Origin: Meghimatium bilineatum
Taxonomy: Eukaryota; Mollusca; Gastropoda; Stylommatophora; Philomycidae
Direction: 5' to 3'
DNA length: 64,000 nucleotides
NCBI GenBank assembly: GCA_034231615.1
Contig: CM067307.1
Location: forward strand, 2,213,647 to 2,277,646
Position numbers and translations under genes: made by a program. This document shows positions 19,906 through 30,905 of the stretch, one piece after another (position 1 is the stretch's first letter; each line of letters starts with the position of its first letter). The notes beneath the pieces are model-generated. The model searched no databases. It saw nothing but the letters and a program-made list of their open reading frames with translations, and was not told the origin of the DNA.

Positions 19906-20344
19906 CGCAGCTCTTGTATCTCTTCCAATGTCTATATTCGTTTTTCAACGTGATGTATGATATTTTCTGTACCTGTCTCACGACTATTGCTTGTGAGACC
20001 CACAGTGTGATCTTCTTCTGGAGAACGCTCCCACAAATGTGTGTGTGTGTGTGTTTTTTTTTTAAGTGAGTTAGTAATTTCTTTAAAGAGTCTTTAAAAC
20101 GTCTCTTATGTCTTCCGAGCTAGTCTGTAGTTCTCAATATAACAACTTGTTTGGTAGAAAATCTATCATGCGGACAATGTGCCCTGCCCAGCGTGTCTGC
20201 GGCTTCATCAACATCATGTGTGTGTATGCTTACGTTATGTATAAGAAGTACAGAACAAGATACGAAATGAAGAGATGTGGAGACACACAGATTAAGGGAA
20301 GAAATTACGAGATATGGAGACGAATACAGCAGTATTAGAAATGA
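19906..20344. repeat. Unique flank containing P6 segment
   Basis: The last part (GAACAAGATACGAAATGAAG..., about 20,250-20,300) matches 49.48-49.53 kb. A short GT tract lies at 20,037-20,053. No gene recognised. Confidence 0.6.
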
Positions 20345-22795
20345 CAACATTGAGATCACACTGAGGTAGTACAACATTGAGATCACACTGATGTAAGTAC
20401 AACATTGAGATCACACTGAGGTAGTACAACATTGAGATCACACTGATGTAAGTACAACATTGAGATCACACTGACGTAGTGCAACATTGAGATCACACTG
20501 AAGTAAGTACAACATTGAGATAACACTAAGGTAAGTACAACATTGAGATCACACTGAGGTAGTACAACATTGAGATCACACTGAGGTAGTACAACATTGA
20601 GATCACACTGAGGTAAGTACAACATTGAGATCACACTGAGGTAAGTACAACATTGAGATCACACTGAGGTAGTACAACATTGAGATCACACTGAGGTAAG
20701 TACAACATTGAGATCACACTGAGGTAAGTACAACATTGAGATCACACTGAGGTATGTACAACATTGAGATCACACTGAGGTAGTACAACATTGAGATCAC
20801 ACTGAGGTAAGTACATCATTGAGATCACACTGAGGTAAGTACAACATTGAGATCAAACTGAGGTAAGTACAACATTGAGATCACACTGAGGTAGTACAAC
20901 ATTGAGATCACACTAAGGTAGATCAACATTGAGATCACACTGAGGTAAGTACAACATTGAGATCAAACTGAGGTAAGTACAACATTGAGATCACACTGAG
21001 GTAAGTACAACATTGAGATCACAATGACGTAGTGCAACATTGAGATCACACTGAGGTAGTACAACATTGAGATCACACTGATGTAAGTACAACATTGAGA
21101 TCACACTGAGGTAGTACAACATTGAGATCACACTGATGTAAGTACAACATTGAGATCACACTGAGGTAAGTACAACATTGAGATCACACTGACGTAGTGC
21201 AACATTGAGATCACACTGAAGTAAGTACAACATTGAGATAACACTAAGGTAAGTACAACATTGAGATCACACTGAGGTAAGTACAACATTCAGATCACAC
21301 TGAGGTAGTACAACATTGAGATCACACTGAGGTAAGTACAACATTGAGATCACACTGAGGTAAGTACAACATTGAGATCACACTGAGGTAGTACAACATT
21401 GAGATCACACTGAGGTAAGTACAACATTGAGATAGAACTGAGGTAAGTACAACATTGAGATCACACTGAGGTAAGTACAACATTGAGATAGAACTGAGGT
21501 AGTACACCATTTAGATAGAACTGAGGTAGTACACCATTGAGATCACACTGAGGTAAGTACAACATTCAGATCACACTGAGGTAGTACAACATTGAGATCA
21601 CACTGAGGTAGTACAACATTGAGATCACACTGAGGTAAGTACAACATTGAGAGATCACACTGAGGTAAGTACAACATTGAGATAGAACTGAGGTAGTACA
21701 ACATTTAGATAGAACTGAGGTAGTACAACATTGAGATCACACTGACGTAGTGCAACATTGAGATCACACAGAGGTAAGTACAACATTGAGAGATCACACT
21801 GAGGTAGTACAACATTGAGATAGAACTGAGGTAGTACAACATTTAGATAGAACTGAGGTAAGTACAACATTGAGATAGAACTGAGGTAGTACAACATTTA
21901 GATAGAACTGAGGTAAGTACAACATTGAGATCGCACTGAGGTAAGTACAGCATTGAGATCACACTGATGTAAGTACAACATTGAGAGATCACACTGAGGT
22001 AGTACAACATTGAGATAGAACTGAGGTAGTACAACATTTAGAAACAACTGAGGTAAGTACAACATTGAGATAGAACTGAGGTAGTACAACATTTAGATAG
22101 AACTGAGGTAAGTACAACATTTAGATAGAACTGAGAGAGTACAACATTTAGATAGAACTGAGATAGTACAACATTGAGATCGCACTGAGGTAAGTACAAC
22201 ATTGAGATAGCACTGAGGTAGTACAACATTGAGATCACACTGACGTAGTGCAACATTGAGATCACACTGAGGTAAGTACAACATTGAGATCACACTGAGG
22301 TAAGTACAGCATTGAGATCACACTGAGGTAAGTACAACATTGAGATCACACTGAGGTAAGTACAACATTGAGATCACACTGAGGTAAGTACAACATTGAG
22401 ATCACACTGAGGTAAGTACAACATTGAGATCACACTGAGGTAAGTACAACATTGAGATCACACTGAGGTAAGTACAACATTGAGATCACACTGACGTAGT
22501 GCAACATTGAGATCACACTGAGGTAGTACAACATTGAGATCACACTGAGGTAAGTACAACATTGAGATCACACTGAGGTAAGTACAACATTGAGATCACA
22601 CTGACGTAGTGCAACATTGAGATCACACTGAGGTAGTACAACATTGAGATCACACTGAGGTAAGTACATCATTGAGATCACACTGAGGTAAGTACAACAT
22701 TGAGATAGCACTGAGGTAAGTACAACATTGAGATAGCACTGAGGTAGTACAACATTGAGATAGCACTGAGGTAGATCAACATTGAGATAGCAATG
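20345..22795. repeat. 27/28-bp minisatellite, about 88 units, carrying splice-donor consensus
   Basis: Units of TACAACATTGAGATCACACT plus GAGGTAAG (28 bp) or GAGGTAG (27 bp). Sub-variants GATAGAACTGAG, GACGTAGTGC and GAGAGATCAC occur in patches, the last mainly after 21.6 kb. In the 28-bp form each junction reads GAG|GTAAGTAC, a near-perfect 5' splice site on the plus strand. A variant string around 20,471 recurs 718 bp later at 21,189, showing internal block duplication. Minus-strand frames are repeat translations. Confidence 0.97.
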
Positions 22796-23455
22796 CATCA
22801 CGTGCGATGATATACTGTTCACTGACACACCTGTTCACTAATCTATCTACATACATCAGACATTGTACTACCTCGACACGTTCATTCTATCTGACACACC
22901 TGTTCACTAATCTATTTCTTCTATCTGTTTGATATAATTGTATTATTTGGTGTCTTATCTTAAGGAAAAGTGTATAGATAATTAATACCACGTGATATTA
23001 AATAACTTACCTTATATCAATTAAAATAGTATAGAGGATGTGTTATCCTTGAAATAAATACACACGCTGTGAGAATTGTGGGAACTCCTACAATTGAATA
23101 CGACTTTCGTGAAGTTAGTGTGGTGAACTGGTGGAGACAATTTGTGTAAGTAGTATTAGTACTAGACAACATGATCTCCGGCGTTAGTTGTTTCATGTGA
23201 TAAGAAAAGTGGGATGTGTCGGATCATATTTCAAATATGGAGGTTCGTCTTCATGAGAAATGAGCATCAGAAATAGATAATGCGATAACTTAATGACATT
23301 CTTGATAAAATGTTTCAGTTTACAGAAATTCTTATTCAGCAAAAGTAGAGGGAGTTGATTTGTTCTGTTCTCATCAAAGTTTGTCAGCAATATACACTTA
23401 GCGGAGACGGTCAATCAATGTAAGAATAATCACTCGATGTGACATCGCTGTAAAT
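22796..23455. repeat. Segmental duplication P1 (middle copy)
   Basis: From about 22,960 it is colinear with 51,110-51,560 (GTGGGATGTGTCGGATCATA, TACTAGTACTAGACAAC-like and GAATACGAC.TTCGTGAA blocks). The leading part has a short tandem theme (CTGTTCACTAATCTAT, twice). No gene. Confidence 0.8.
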
Positions 23456-23972
23456 GATAACCGTACTTGTATATCTCAACTGTACTTGTATATCTCAACT
23501 GTACTTGTATATCTCAACTGTACTTGTATATCTCAACTGTACTTGTATATCTCAACTGTACTTGTATATCTCAACTGTACTTGTATATCTCAACTGTACT
23601 TGTATATCTCAACTGTACTTGTATATCTCAACTGTACTTGTATATCTCAACTGTACCTGTATATCTCAACTGTACTTGTATATCTCAACTGTACTTGTAT
23701 ATCTCAACTGTACTTGTATATCTCAACTGTACTTGTATATCTCAACTGTACTTGTATATCTCAACTGTACTTGTATATCTCAACTGTACTTGTATATCTC
23801 AACTGTACTTGTATATCTCAACTGTACTTGTATATCTCAACTGTACTTGTATATCTCAACTGTACTTGTATATCTCAACTGTACTTGTATATCTCAACTG
23901 TACCTGTATATCTCAACTGTACCTGTATATCTCAACTGTACTTGTATATCTCAACCGTACTTGTAGTGAAAG
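23456..23972. repeat. 19-bp minisatellite
   Basis: About 27 units of CTTGTATATCTCAACTGTA, almost perfect. Because 19 is not a multiple of three, all three plus frames stay open and give the same repeating peptide in turn. These are not genes. Confidence 0.98.
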
Positions 23973-24602
23973 TTTCTCGCGCATGTTTGGCTTCGCAATT
24001 CTTGAAATATTTCCTACAGTACAGCAATTGTCAATTCATTTAGAAAACGTACAAAGTGTATATTTGAATACTGGCAAAGCTGTTCAATAAGCTATAGCTC
24101 CTTGAGATAATACTCTCACAGCGTTGTTTAAATTGTTTCTTGGAAATCTATTTGCTCAAGATCTGTTGTATTATCAATTGCCATCTTGTTATACTTGAAA
24201 CAAGAACATGTAGAATAACACAAAAAGAGGTGCCCCACGTGAAGGATATCATCAGATGAAATATGACAACGCTTTAGGTAGAGTTTTCACTGTTCACTCC
24301 AAGATATTATGCACGCTTCTGTTTAAGAATGTTGTTTCACGAGGTTAAAGAACATAACATTCTTCACAGATGAAATATATAACATGACTTTGTGTGCCAT
24401 AGAAGATGAAATACTATCTATGGAAGCTGCAACTGCTGCCACCTTACTGTCCTCCTCACACAAGTCGGACACAGACTGCCAGTTTACCAACTGAAATGTT
24501 ACGAGACACGGCGTGTGATAACAATTTCTTAGTTACGTTGTGCAAGAGAATGAACCCAACTTGCTGTAAGATCACAAACTTGCTTACACTGTAATAACAG
24601 AT
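23973..24602. other. Intergenic, nothing recognised
   Basis: Unique sequence between the P1 array and the RTE-like LINE. Short open frames lack motifs. Confidence 0.5.
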
Positions 24603-24611
24603 GGCATATCT

Positions 24612-26455
24612 CATCATCATCATCATCATCAAGTGCCGTCTCCGCAACGAAGGTTGGCTGCAACGTATCTCCAACATCTCCTGTCTCTTGTCTTGGTGGT
24701 GCACTCTGCTAGACTGTAACCTGTCCATCGTGTAATGTTACTCTCCCACTTGTATCTCTGCCTACCTCTTGCTCGCTTCCCTTTGACTCTACCCTCAAGT
24801 AAGGTCTTCAATAGGGTGTCATGTCTTTTAATGTGTCCAAAGTATTTTATTTGCCTGATCTTTATTTCTCTTAATAGTTCTTTCTTCATATTAAGTGTCT
24901 TTAGCACCTCTTTATTTGTTTTCTTCTCTTTCCATGATGTTCTCTCTATTCTTCTATATACCCACATCTCAAAGGCATCAATTTTGTCTTCTAATTGTTT
25001 ATTTAGTGTCCATGTTTCTGAGCCATACATTAATATGGAATAGATGTAGCATTTTATAATTCTCATTTTTAACTTGTTTGTAATTTGTTTAGATATTAAT
25101 AATTTCCTCATGTCATTGAAGGTACTTTTAGCCATTCCTATTCTCCTTTTAACTTCTGTTTCACATCTGCCATCATTTGTGACTATGTGTCCAAGATATT
25201 GATACTGTTTTACTTGTTGTAGTTTCTCTCCCTGTATGTTTATGTTTACCTCCTGTTCTTCTGTGTCTTTGATGATTATCATGGTTTTTGTTTTTTGAAT
25301 GTTTATATCCAGTCCATATTCATTACTTGATTTATTGACTTGATCTATTAGTCTTTGTAGTTCATGTTCACTTTCTGCTAAAAGAACAGTGTCATCTGCA
25401 TATCTAATGTTGTTTATTATTTTCCCATTGATCTTGAGTCCTGGCGTTTCTTCTATATTTTTAAAGATATTCTCTGTGTAGATATTAAATAGGCTTGGTG
25501 ATAAAATGCATCCTTGTCTTACCCCTCTTCTTATTTCTATGTATGGAGAGTAGCTGTTTTCACACCTTAGTGATGCAGTTTGTTCCCAATATATATTTCT
25601 AATCAGCCTGATGTCTTTTCCATCTATGCCTATTTCTTGAAGACATTTGATTAATTTTTCATGTTGGACTCTGTCAAAGGCCTTGCTGTAGTCTATGAAG
25701 CAAATATAGATACTTTTTTGGACTTCTATATATTTATCTATCACTAGCCGGATACTCAGTATAGCTTCTCTGGTTCCTTTGTTTTTCCTAAAACCGAATT
25801 GTTCTTCACCGACCTCCATGTCTATCTTGTTCTTAATTCTTTCATGTATTATCTTGAGAAGTATTTTAGTTATATGGCTCATTAGACTTATTGTTCTATA
25901 TTCTGTACAGTCCACAGCCCTGGGCTTCTTAGGTAGTGGTATGAATATTGATGATGTTAGGTCTTTAGGTATATGGCCTGTTTCGTATATGTCATTGCAA
26001 ATTTCTGTGATAGTATCTACACCAAATTCATTTAGAGTTTTTATTATGTCTGCTGTTATGTTGTCAGAGCCTGCAGCTTTTCCACATTTTATTGAATTTA
26101 TTGCATGTTCTACTTCTGATTTCAGTATTGCTGGTCCATCATTGTTGTGTATTGTTGGTTTTTTGTTCCGTTGGTCGTCAAACAGTTCTGTTACATAATC
26201 TGCCCATCTTGTGAGTGCTTCTGTTTTATCAAATATTATTTTACCATTTTTATCTTTAATGCAGCCACCCCCATTTATAGGTTTTTTCTTATTTGTGATC
26301 AGCCTTATCTCCTTATGCATTAATTTTGTCTTCTGTTGTATGGACATCTCCTCTATTTCACTGCATTTTGTTTCTAGCCATTGTTTTTTCGCTGTTCTGC
26401 ACATGTTACGTATCTCCTTGTCTGTACTTGAGTATTTTGGTGTATTTTTAGCTTT
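24612..26455 (-). mobile_element. RTE-like LINE, 5'-truncated, with ATG-type 3' tail
   Basis: The coding frame ends at 24,629 and is followed on the minus strand by a (TGA)n tail, seen as ATCATCATC at 24,612-24,630. RTE-type elements characteristically end in short tandem repeats. The left-hand (5') end of the element stops at about 26,455, where Helitron helicase sequence begins. A second, degraded copy with the same 3' end is at 38,490-40,170 and a short third copy of the 3' end is at about 62,485-62,680. Confidence 0.9.
24629..26404 (-). CDS. Reverse transcriptase ORF of the RTE-like LINE (endonuclease missing)
   Basis: A 591-codon uninterrupted frame that stays open upstream of this ATG to the truncation point near 26,455, so the ATG is just the first in the truncated frame. 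Motifs in order: GKAAGSDNI (108-116), RTISLMSHITKILLKII (170-186), EQFGFRKNKGT (201-211), DYSKAFD with the first catalytic Asp (238-244), RRGVRQGCILSPSLFN (292-307), RYADD with the catalytic pair (334-338), YLGHIVTNDG (403-412), the ETWTL thumb motif, and a C-terminal GKRARGRQRYKW (542-553). No endonuclease is encoded, so this copy could not move by itself even though the RT frame is intact. The open frame suggests a young insertion. Clade assignment (RTE-like) is inferred from the C-terminal layout and tail. Confidence 0.9.
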   Translation of the reverse strand: MCRTAKKQWLETKCSEIEEMSIQQKTKLMHKEIRLITNKKKPINGGGCIKDKNGKIIFDKTEALTRWADYVTELFDDQRNKKPTIHNNDGPAILKSEVEHAINSIKCGKAAGSDNITADIIKTLNEFGVDTITEICNDIYETGHIPKDLTSSIFIPLPKKPRAVDCTEYRTISLMSHITKILLKIIHERIKNKIDMEVGEEQFGFRKNKGTREAILSIRLVIDKYIEVQKSIYICFIDYSKAFDRVQHEKLIKCLQEIGIDGKDIRLIRNIYWEQTASLRCENSYSPYIEIRRGVRQGCILSPSLFNIYTENIFKNIEETPGLKINGKIINNIRYADDTVLLAESEHELQRLIDQVNKSSNEYGLDINIQKTKTMIIIKDTEEQEVNINIQGEKLQQVKQYQYLGHIVTNDGRCETEVKRRIGMAKSTFNDMRKLLISKQITNKLKMRIIKCYIYSILMYGSETWTLNKQLEDKIDAFEMWVYRRIERTSWKEKKTNKEVLKTLNMKKELLREIKIRQIKYFGHIKRHDTLLKTLLEGRVKGKRARGRQRYKWESNITRWTGYSLAECTTKTRDRRCWRYVAANLRCGDGT

Positions 26456-26457
26456 CT

Positions 26458-27050
26458 TTCTTTCTCATCAAGCTGGTGATATTCTATTTTTGGACGCACC
26501 AGGCGGAACTGGGAAAACATTTGTCACTAATTTATTAATGGCATATGTTCGCAAACAGCAACAAATTGTGGTAGCAACAGAGTCGTCTCGTATAGCGGCA
26601 ACATTGTTACATGGCGGTCGTGCAGCTCATTCAAAATACCACTAGATTAGTAAGACATGATGATGTTGTATGCAATGATTCTGTAATGGCAGAGGTATTT
26701 AGAAGATGTGTTCTTATAGTATGGGATGAATGTATAATGCCCCACAAAAGAGCATTGGAATCCCTTAACAAGACTCTACAAGATTTAAGAGGCAACGAAA
26801 CTATAATGGGATATATAACTGTTGTCTTGTCTGCAGATTTTCACTGGACTCTGCCAGTAAAACCAAAAGTAACTAAAGCTGATAATATTAAAGCATATCT
26901 CAAACAATTATATTTATGCAACCATGATCTTAGCTTCAAACTCACAACTAACATTTATGGAACCATGTTGTTAACTTCAAACTTACAACATGCAGCAATG
27001 GGTACTTCTGCTTCTGCAAGTGATGGTGATATCTGTCATAGATTATGGCC
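26458..27050 (+). pseudogene. Helitron Pif1-like helicase fragment
   Basis: The Helitron replication protein has a 5'-3' superfamily 1B helicase. Walker A is visible as LDAPGGTGKTFVTNLL, followed by VVATESSRIAATLLHGGRAA. After a frameshift near 26,630 the next frame gives RHDDVVC, VFRRCVLIVWDE (Walker B with DE), HKRALESLNKTLQDLRGNE and VVLSADFHWTLPV, where the usual G-D-F-R-Q reads A-D-F-H-W. The last part (LYLCNHDLSFKLTTN) matches the following helicase segment. Rep nuclease, motifs V-VI and Helitron ends are not present. It is a fragment wedged between two LINEs. Confidence 0.88.
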
Positions 27051-28205
27051 TCCGCCTACTAACACTGTCATAAACACAAGTCGACAGATTGGAAAACGTC
27101 CATAATGAGGCAATGAGAGCGGTACAGTGGTGTGTTAGAGATACACCCATCTCTGCTATGCTATGAGATTTCTGCGTGATCTCCCCAGCATTACAGTGCG
27201 ACATCAGGTAGCACATGTTAAGTCGTACCTTAAAGTGTCAGAATACAACCACTACCCATTACACCATCGTGTAGATGAGTCAAAGGAAAAACTAATAAAG
27301 CGTGGCAGATCATGGATGGTAGAGGCTGAAGACACACTGCGAAGAATATGTGAATTAGAAGAAATAGGAAAGGGCAGTGAATGGGTGGAGGTAGACACTG
27401 AGAAGAAATCACTGACTAAAGTAATAATACATCTAGATAAAGCGTGTCGATGGACGGGTGTCAGGGCTTAGGATACTGTGCATGAACTCGCCCAGCTACA
27501 GTCGAAACCACAAGACATAATTATATACACAGATTGCTCTCTTAACAGAAACACAAATAAAAACGGTTAGCGTTTTGTTGTTTACAGAAATGGCGTGAAG
27601 TTGGTTGAGAAATCTTCAGCATATTCTACTGTCACATCGAGCATGAGGATGGAGATAGAGGGAGTTACAGCAGCACTTAATTGGTTGATAACTGATACAT
27701 CAACACACTCTGCAATACGCAGAGACCCTCAAAGCATGTTGCGCAAGATAGAAAAGTTCATGCTAAGAAAAGAATGGAGGGACTTATTGAACAACTCAGT
27801 TGTCCAGAGCATTACATGGATATACTGCCCTGGTCATGCTGGGGTCAGAGGAAACGAGAGAGCCGACTTATTGGCAATCACTGCGAAGATGGACGGCACA
27901 TTGCTGAGAAGAGATAAAGCAGACTTACTGAAGGCAGTAATGCATTTATTTTAGATGAAGATGATGTCAATGAGGTTAAGAACGTACACATACAGAGAAT
28001 ATTAGAAATCGGAGTATCTAGAGGTGAGGGAAAGAAAAGTAAATTTTTTGGAAAGTCCCGAAGATCACACAATCAACACCTGACCGGAACTATGAGTCTA
28101 CATACACTGGGATGACTGCTGGAGCGGAGGCCGGAGCACTTATGGGAATGTCCCGCGTGATGTGAAGCCAGTTTCTAATCAAGAATCAAGAATCAAGAAT
28201 TACAA
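27050..28205 (+). mobile_element. LINE with RNase H (L-RLL family), 5'-truncated and broken
   Basis: It starts within the post-RT region: DRLENVHNEAMRAVQWC, then LPSITVRHQVAHVKSYLKVS and RGRSWMVEAEDTLRRICELE. An RNase H follows: YTDCSLNRN (first Asp), SSMRMEIEGVTAALNWL (Glu), then CPGHAGVRGNERADLL (His and Asp). It ends with a frameshifted LLERRPEHLWECPA zinc-binding C-terminus at about 28,110-28,160 and a short AATCAAG-type tail (28,180-28,200). Stops at 27,469, 27,954 and elsewhere inactivate it. This is the longest copy of the family whose tails are at 4.65, 6.4 and 35.8 kb. Confidence 0.85.
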
Positions 28206-28535
28206 CTAAGATGAGAGCTAACTTTTATGATGATCAACATTCACAATGACGTTGTCATCAATTTACTTCAACTTGACTCAACATAATTCTGTGAAATCAA
28301 TGAAATGTATGTACAAGTTTGTGAACAAGGGATCTTATACAACCTGTGATTGATCCACAAGCCAGCAGAATGAACATTAAGAGATTACTATTATTCTACA
28401 TATTTTACACCAGCAGTAATGTGCATTTTTGTGACTAATTCTTTTCCCCCAAACTCATGTAACTTCCTGGTGATTGGGGCAACTACATGACCATATATAT
28501 TTTTTTAATTAGAAAAACACGAATGAGTAAATTAT
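28206..28535. other. Intergenic, nothing recognised
   Basis: AT-rich sequence with no motif. Confidence 0.5.
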
Positions 28536-28539
28536 AATC

Positions 28540-28705
28540 ATGGGTTTACTGATGAGATGGAGAATAATGAGTGAAATATGATCCCGAATTTTCAGATCAG
28601 CGGGAGAATAATGAGTGAAACCTAACTTTTATCCCGTGTTTGCTGTTTCGTGGGAGAATAATGAATGAAACCTCGGCTTTACTCGTCAGCGGGAGAATAA
28701 TTAAC
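28540..28705. repeat. Diverged tandem repeat, left part
   Basis: About three units with GGGAGAATAATGAGTGAAA spaced 50-55 bp. Related units (GGACAATAATGAGTGGATT, GGGGAATAATGAGTGAAAT) occur at 29.55-29.77 kb on the other side of the deleted LINE. Confidence 0.75.
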
Positions 28706-28859
28706 GAATAGATAATTATTATATATTCGATTATAAAAGAATGATTCTATAATATTAATTTTGAAGTTTATGTGGTCAGCTAATTTACTTCAGTATCACC
28801 GTCACATTGAATCGTTCATTATGTAGCTACAGTAGGCCTAACGTGTCGTGTGAACACAG

Positions 28860-29500
28860 AACCAGTGGACTGCCAGGGGCGTGTTCTGGTTCCACACTCG
28901 ACTGACAGCCTGTTAGGCAGCCATAAAGTAGGGATGTCATGATGAGACTGTCTCAAAAAGCATACAGATCTTGTCTAACTATATGCACAACACGTACAGT
29001 CTGATATTCGGCGAATTTATGCGTATGAGGCATCGATACTTATCGGCCCATCGGGTAATAAAGGCGAACTCCAGCAACGTGATGTGGACCGGATCGTGCA
29101 TGGTGAGGCAGGTAGAAAACCATGGTCATCCTCTGCATCGCACTTCACCTCCAGTCGTCTCGATTCGTTTTGCCACTGGTTTCAAATGATGTCCGACAAG
29201 AGAGTGAGGTCGACGCTCTGCACAACTCCTCCTCACTTTAATCAAAATCCCCAGTACAAGTCACCTTCACATCTACGAAAATTCACCCGAAGGGAAAAGG
29301 TTTTCCCACTGACTCTAGGAGCATGGAATGTACGCACATTGATCGACAGTGACTCTAACACAATAGACCAAAATTCGCCTACAATCGTCATTACATGTCC
29401 GAACTGTCCAAGATCATTTACAGCTCGAAAAGGGCTCATTAGCCATCTACGAACTATTCCGCATGGTCATAATTCTAACTGAATTTTCAAAAGTGGATTC
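28860..29500 (+). mobile_element. Internally deleted LINE: 5' leader joined to 3' zinc-finger end
   Basis: A 5' leader-like region runs to about 29,300. Then the very start of an APE endonuclease appears (LGAWNVRTLIDSDSN at about 29,310-29,360). It is fused in frame to a C-terminal C2H2 finger (ITCPNCPRSFTARKGLISHL, CX2C-X12-HX5H) that ends some RTE-related LINE proteins. Everything between (most of endonuclease and all of RT) is missing. The 132-codon frame (29,084-29,482) is open. This could be a single deletion copy or a non-autonomous lineage. Confidence 0.7.
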
Positions 29501-29554
29501 AAAAATGGTCATCATCACTTGTGATGGACGAACACACAATTAATAAATGATGTT

Positions 29555-29775
29555 AGCGATTTTGTTGATCAGCGGGACAATAATGAGTGGATTCTGATTG
29601 ATGTTTTGTTGATCAGCGGTAGAATGATGAGTGAATTCTGAACGCGGGTTTGCTGGGCAGCGGGCGAATAATCAGTGAATTTTGAACGCGGGTTTGCTGG
29701 ACAGCCGGGGAATAATGAGTGAAATCTTAACGCGGGTTTGCTGGGCAGCTGGAAAATAATGAGTGAAATTTTGGT
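29555..29775. repeat. Diverged tandem repeat, right part
   Basis: About four units of 50-55 bp with GCGGGTTTGCTGGGCAGC and AATAATGAGTGAA, the partner of 28,540-28,705. The internally deleted LINE apparently landed inside this array. Confidence 0.8.
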
Positions 29776-29829
29776 TCTATCCTAGTAGACGAAAATACAC
29801 TGTTCATGTTTTCAATCCCACTCTTAGAT

Positions 29830-30570
29830 AGTCACTGCGTATGACAATTCGCTGATATTTGTTACTACATACAATAACAAACATGGCTGCTGCTAACTCA
29901 AACATGGCGGCTTCAGTCTCCACGGAAATACGCGGGAATAGGTTGTTTTTCTACAAAGCAGAACATGTACTACCTGTTGATAATGTCTGTACTCGTGTAA
30001 TATCTGTAACGTGGAATGTAGAAACAATACAACCGATGTCACAACTCTAGGGCATCTTATAAGTTATCATGATAATATATGTGCACTTCAAGGACAATAA
30101 CCACATACAGCACATTTCACGCTCCCCTTGTTCTTATGCAAGGTTGCTTGTCCAACTAAAACTTGTTGCATTATTTGTGATTGTGTCACTTGTGTGACAG
30201 GAATTGTTTCTGATCACGTTGGAGTAATCGGGGATTAACATTGATACTTCCGTTGCGACAGAATTAATTAATTAATTCCCACTATTTTTGACTATTTTAT
30301 GTTGTATTTATTCGGCGGATAGATCAAAGTACTAGGCGTGTGTTGATCGTTCGAGTCACGTTATCAGACTAGATGTCCTTGCTGGACTGAAATATTTTAT
30401 ACGGAGACAAGAATGATTCTATTTAAGGTTATGATTTGCATATCATCTGGAAATAAGGAAATATTTATTTACCGAAACGTCGAGAGAAACCCGTCTATTG
30501 TTAGAATTACCACAGGTTGAAATAGAAGGCAGCATGAATTTTGTAATTAGTTCATAATACTTCTAGCATT
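29830..30570. repeat. Segmental duplication P5, copy 1
   Basis: Matches 45,155-45,295 plus 46,157-47,290: CATACAATAACAAACATGG, AACTAAAACTTGTTGCATTA, AGACTAGATGTCCTTGCTGG, ACCGAAACGTCGAGAGAAAC. The second copy is interrupted by about 0.86 kb of foreign DNA and has an amplified array. The 63-codon frame from 29,859 has no recognisable product. Confidence 0.88.
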
Positions 30571-30704
30571 TCTTCAGAAGATTGTAGCGTGAAATAATAC
30601 ATTATTGTCTTGAATGTGTGCAATCTTTAGTCGCTTCAAATCAGAACTTAAAACAACAGGTAAAAAAATGTGATGAGAGTTGTTCAAGTACTGAACAAGT
30701 ACAG

Positions 30705-30905
30705 ACGAAACACAAGTCTTGGAGAATAACCGGGGAATGCAAGTGCAGAAGAAACGCAAGTCTGGGAGAATAACCGGGGAATACAAGTACAGAAGAAACG
30801 CAAGTCTGGAAGAATAACCGGGGAATACAAGTACAGAAGAAACGCAAGTCTGGGAGAATAACCGGGGAATACAAGTACAGAAGAAACGCAAGTCTGGGAC
30901 AATAA
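30705..30905. repeat. 44-bp minisatellite, about 4.5 units
   Basis: Units of AAGTCTGGGAGAATAACCGG followed by GGAATACAAGTACAGAAGAAACGC. Three minus-strand frames are repeat translations. Confidence 0.95.

Noticed and set aside
20383-22828. A series of 62-86-codon minus-strand frames
   Set aside because: Repeat translations of the 27/28-bp array.
23454-24090. Three overlapping frames of 170-207 codons with repeating peptide
   Set aside because: A 19-bp repeat without stop codon keeps every frame open; not a protein gene.
24779-26198. Plus-strand frames of 102-139 codons opposite the RTE reverse transcriptase
   Set aside because: Shadows of the minus-strand coding frame.
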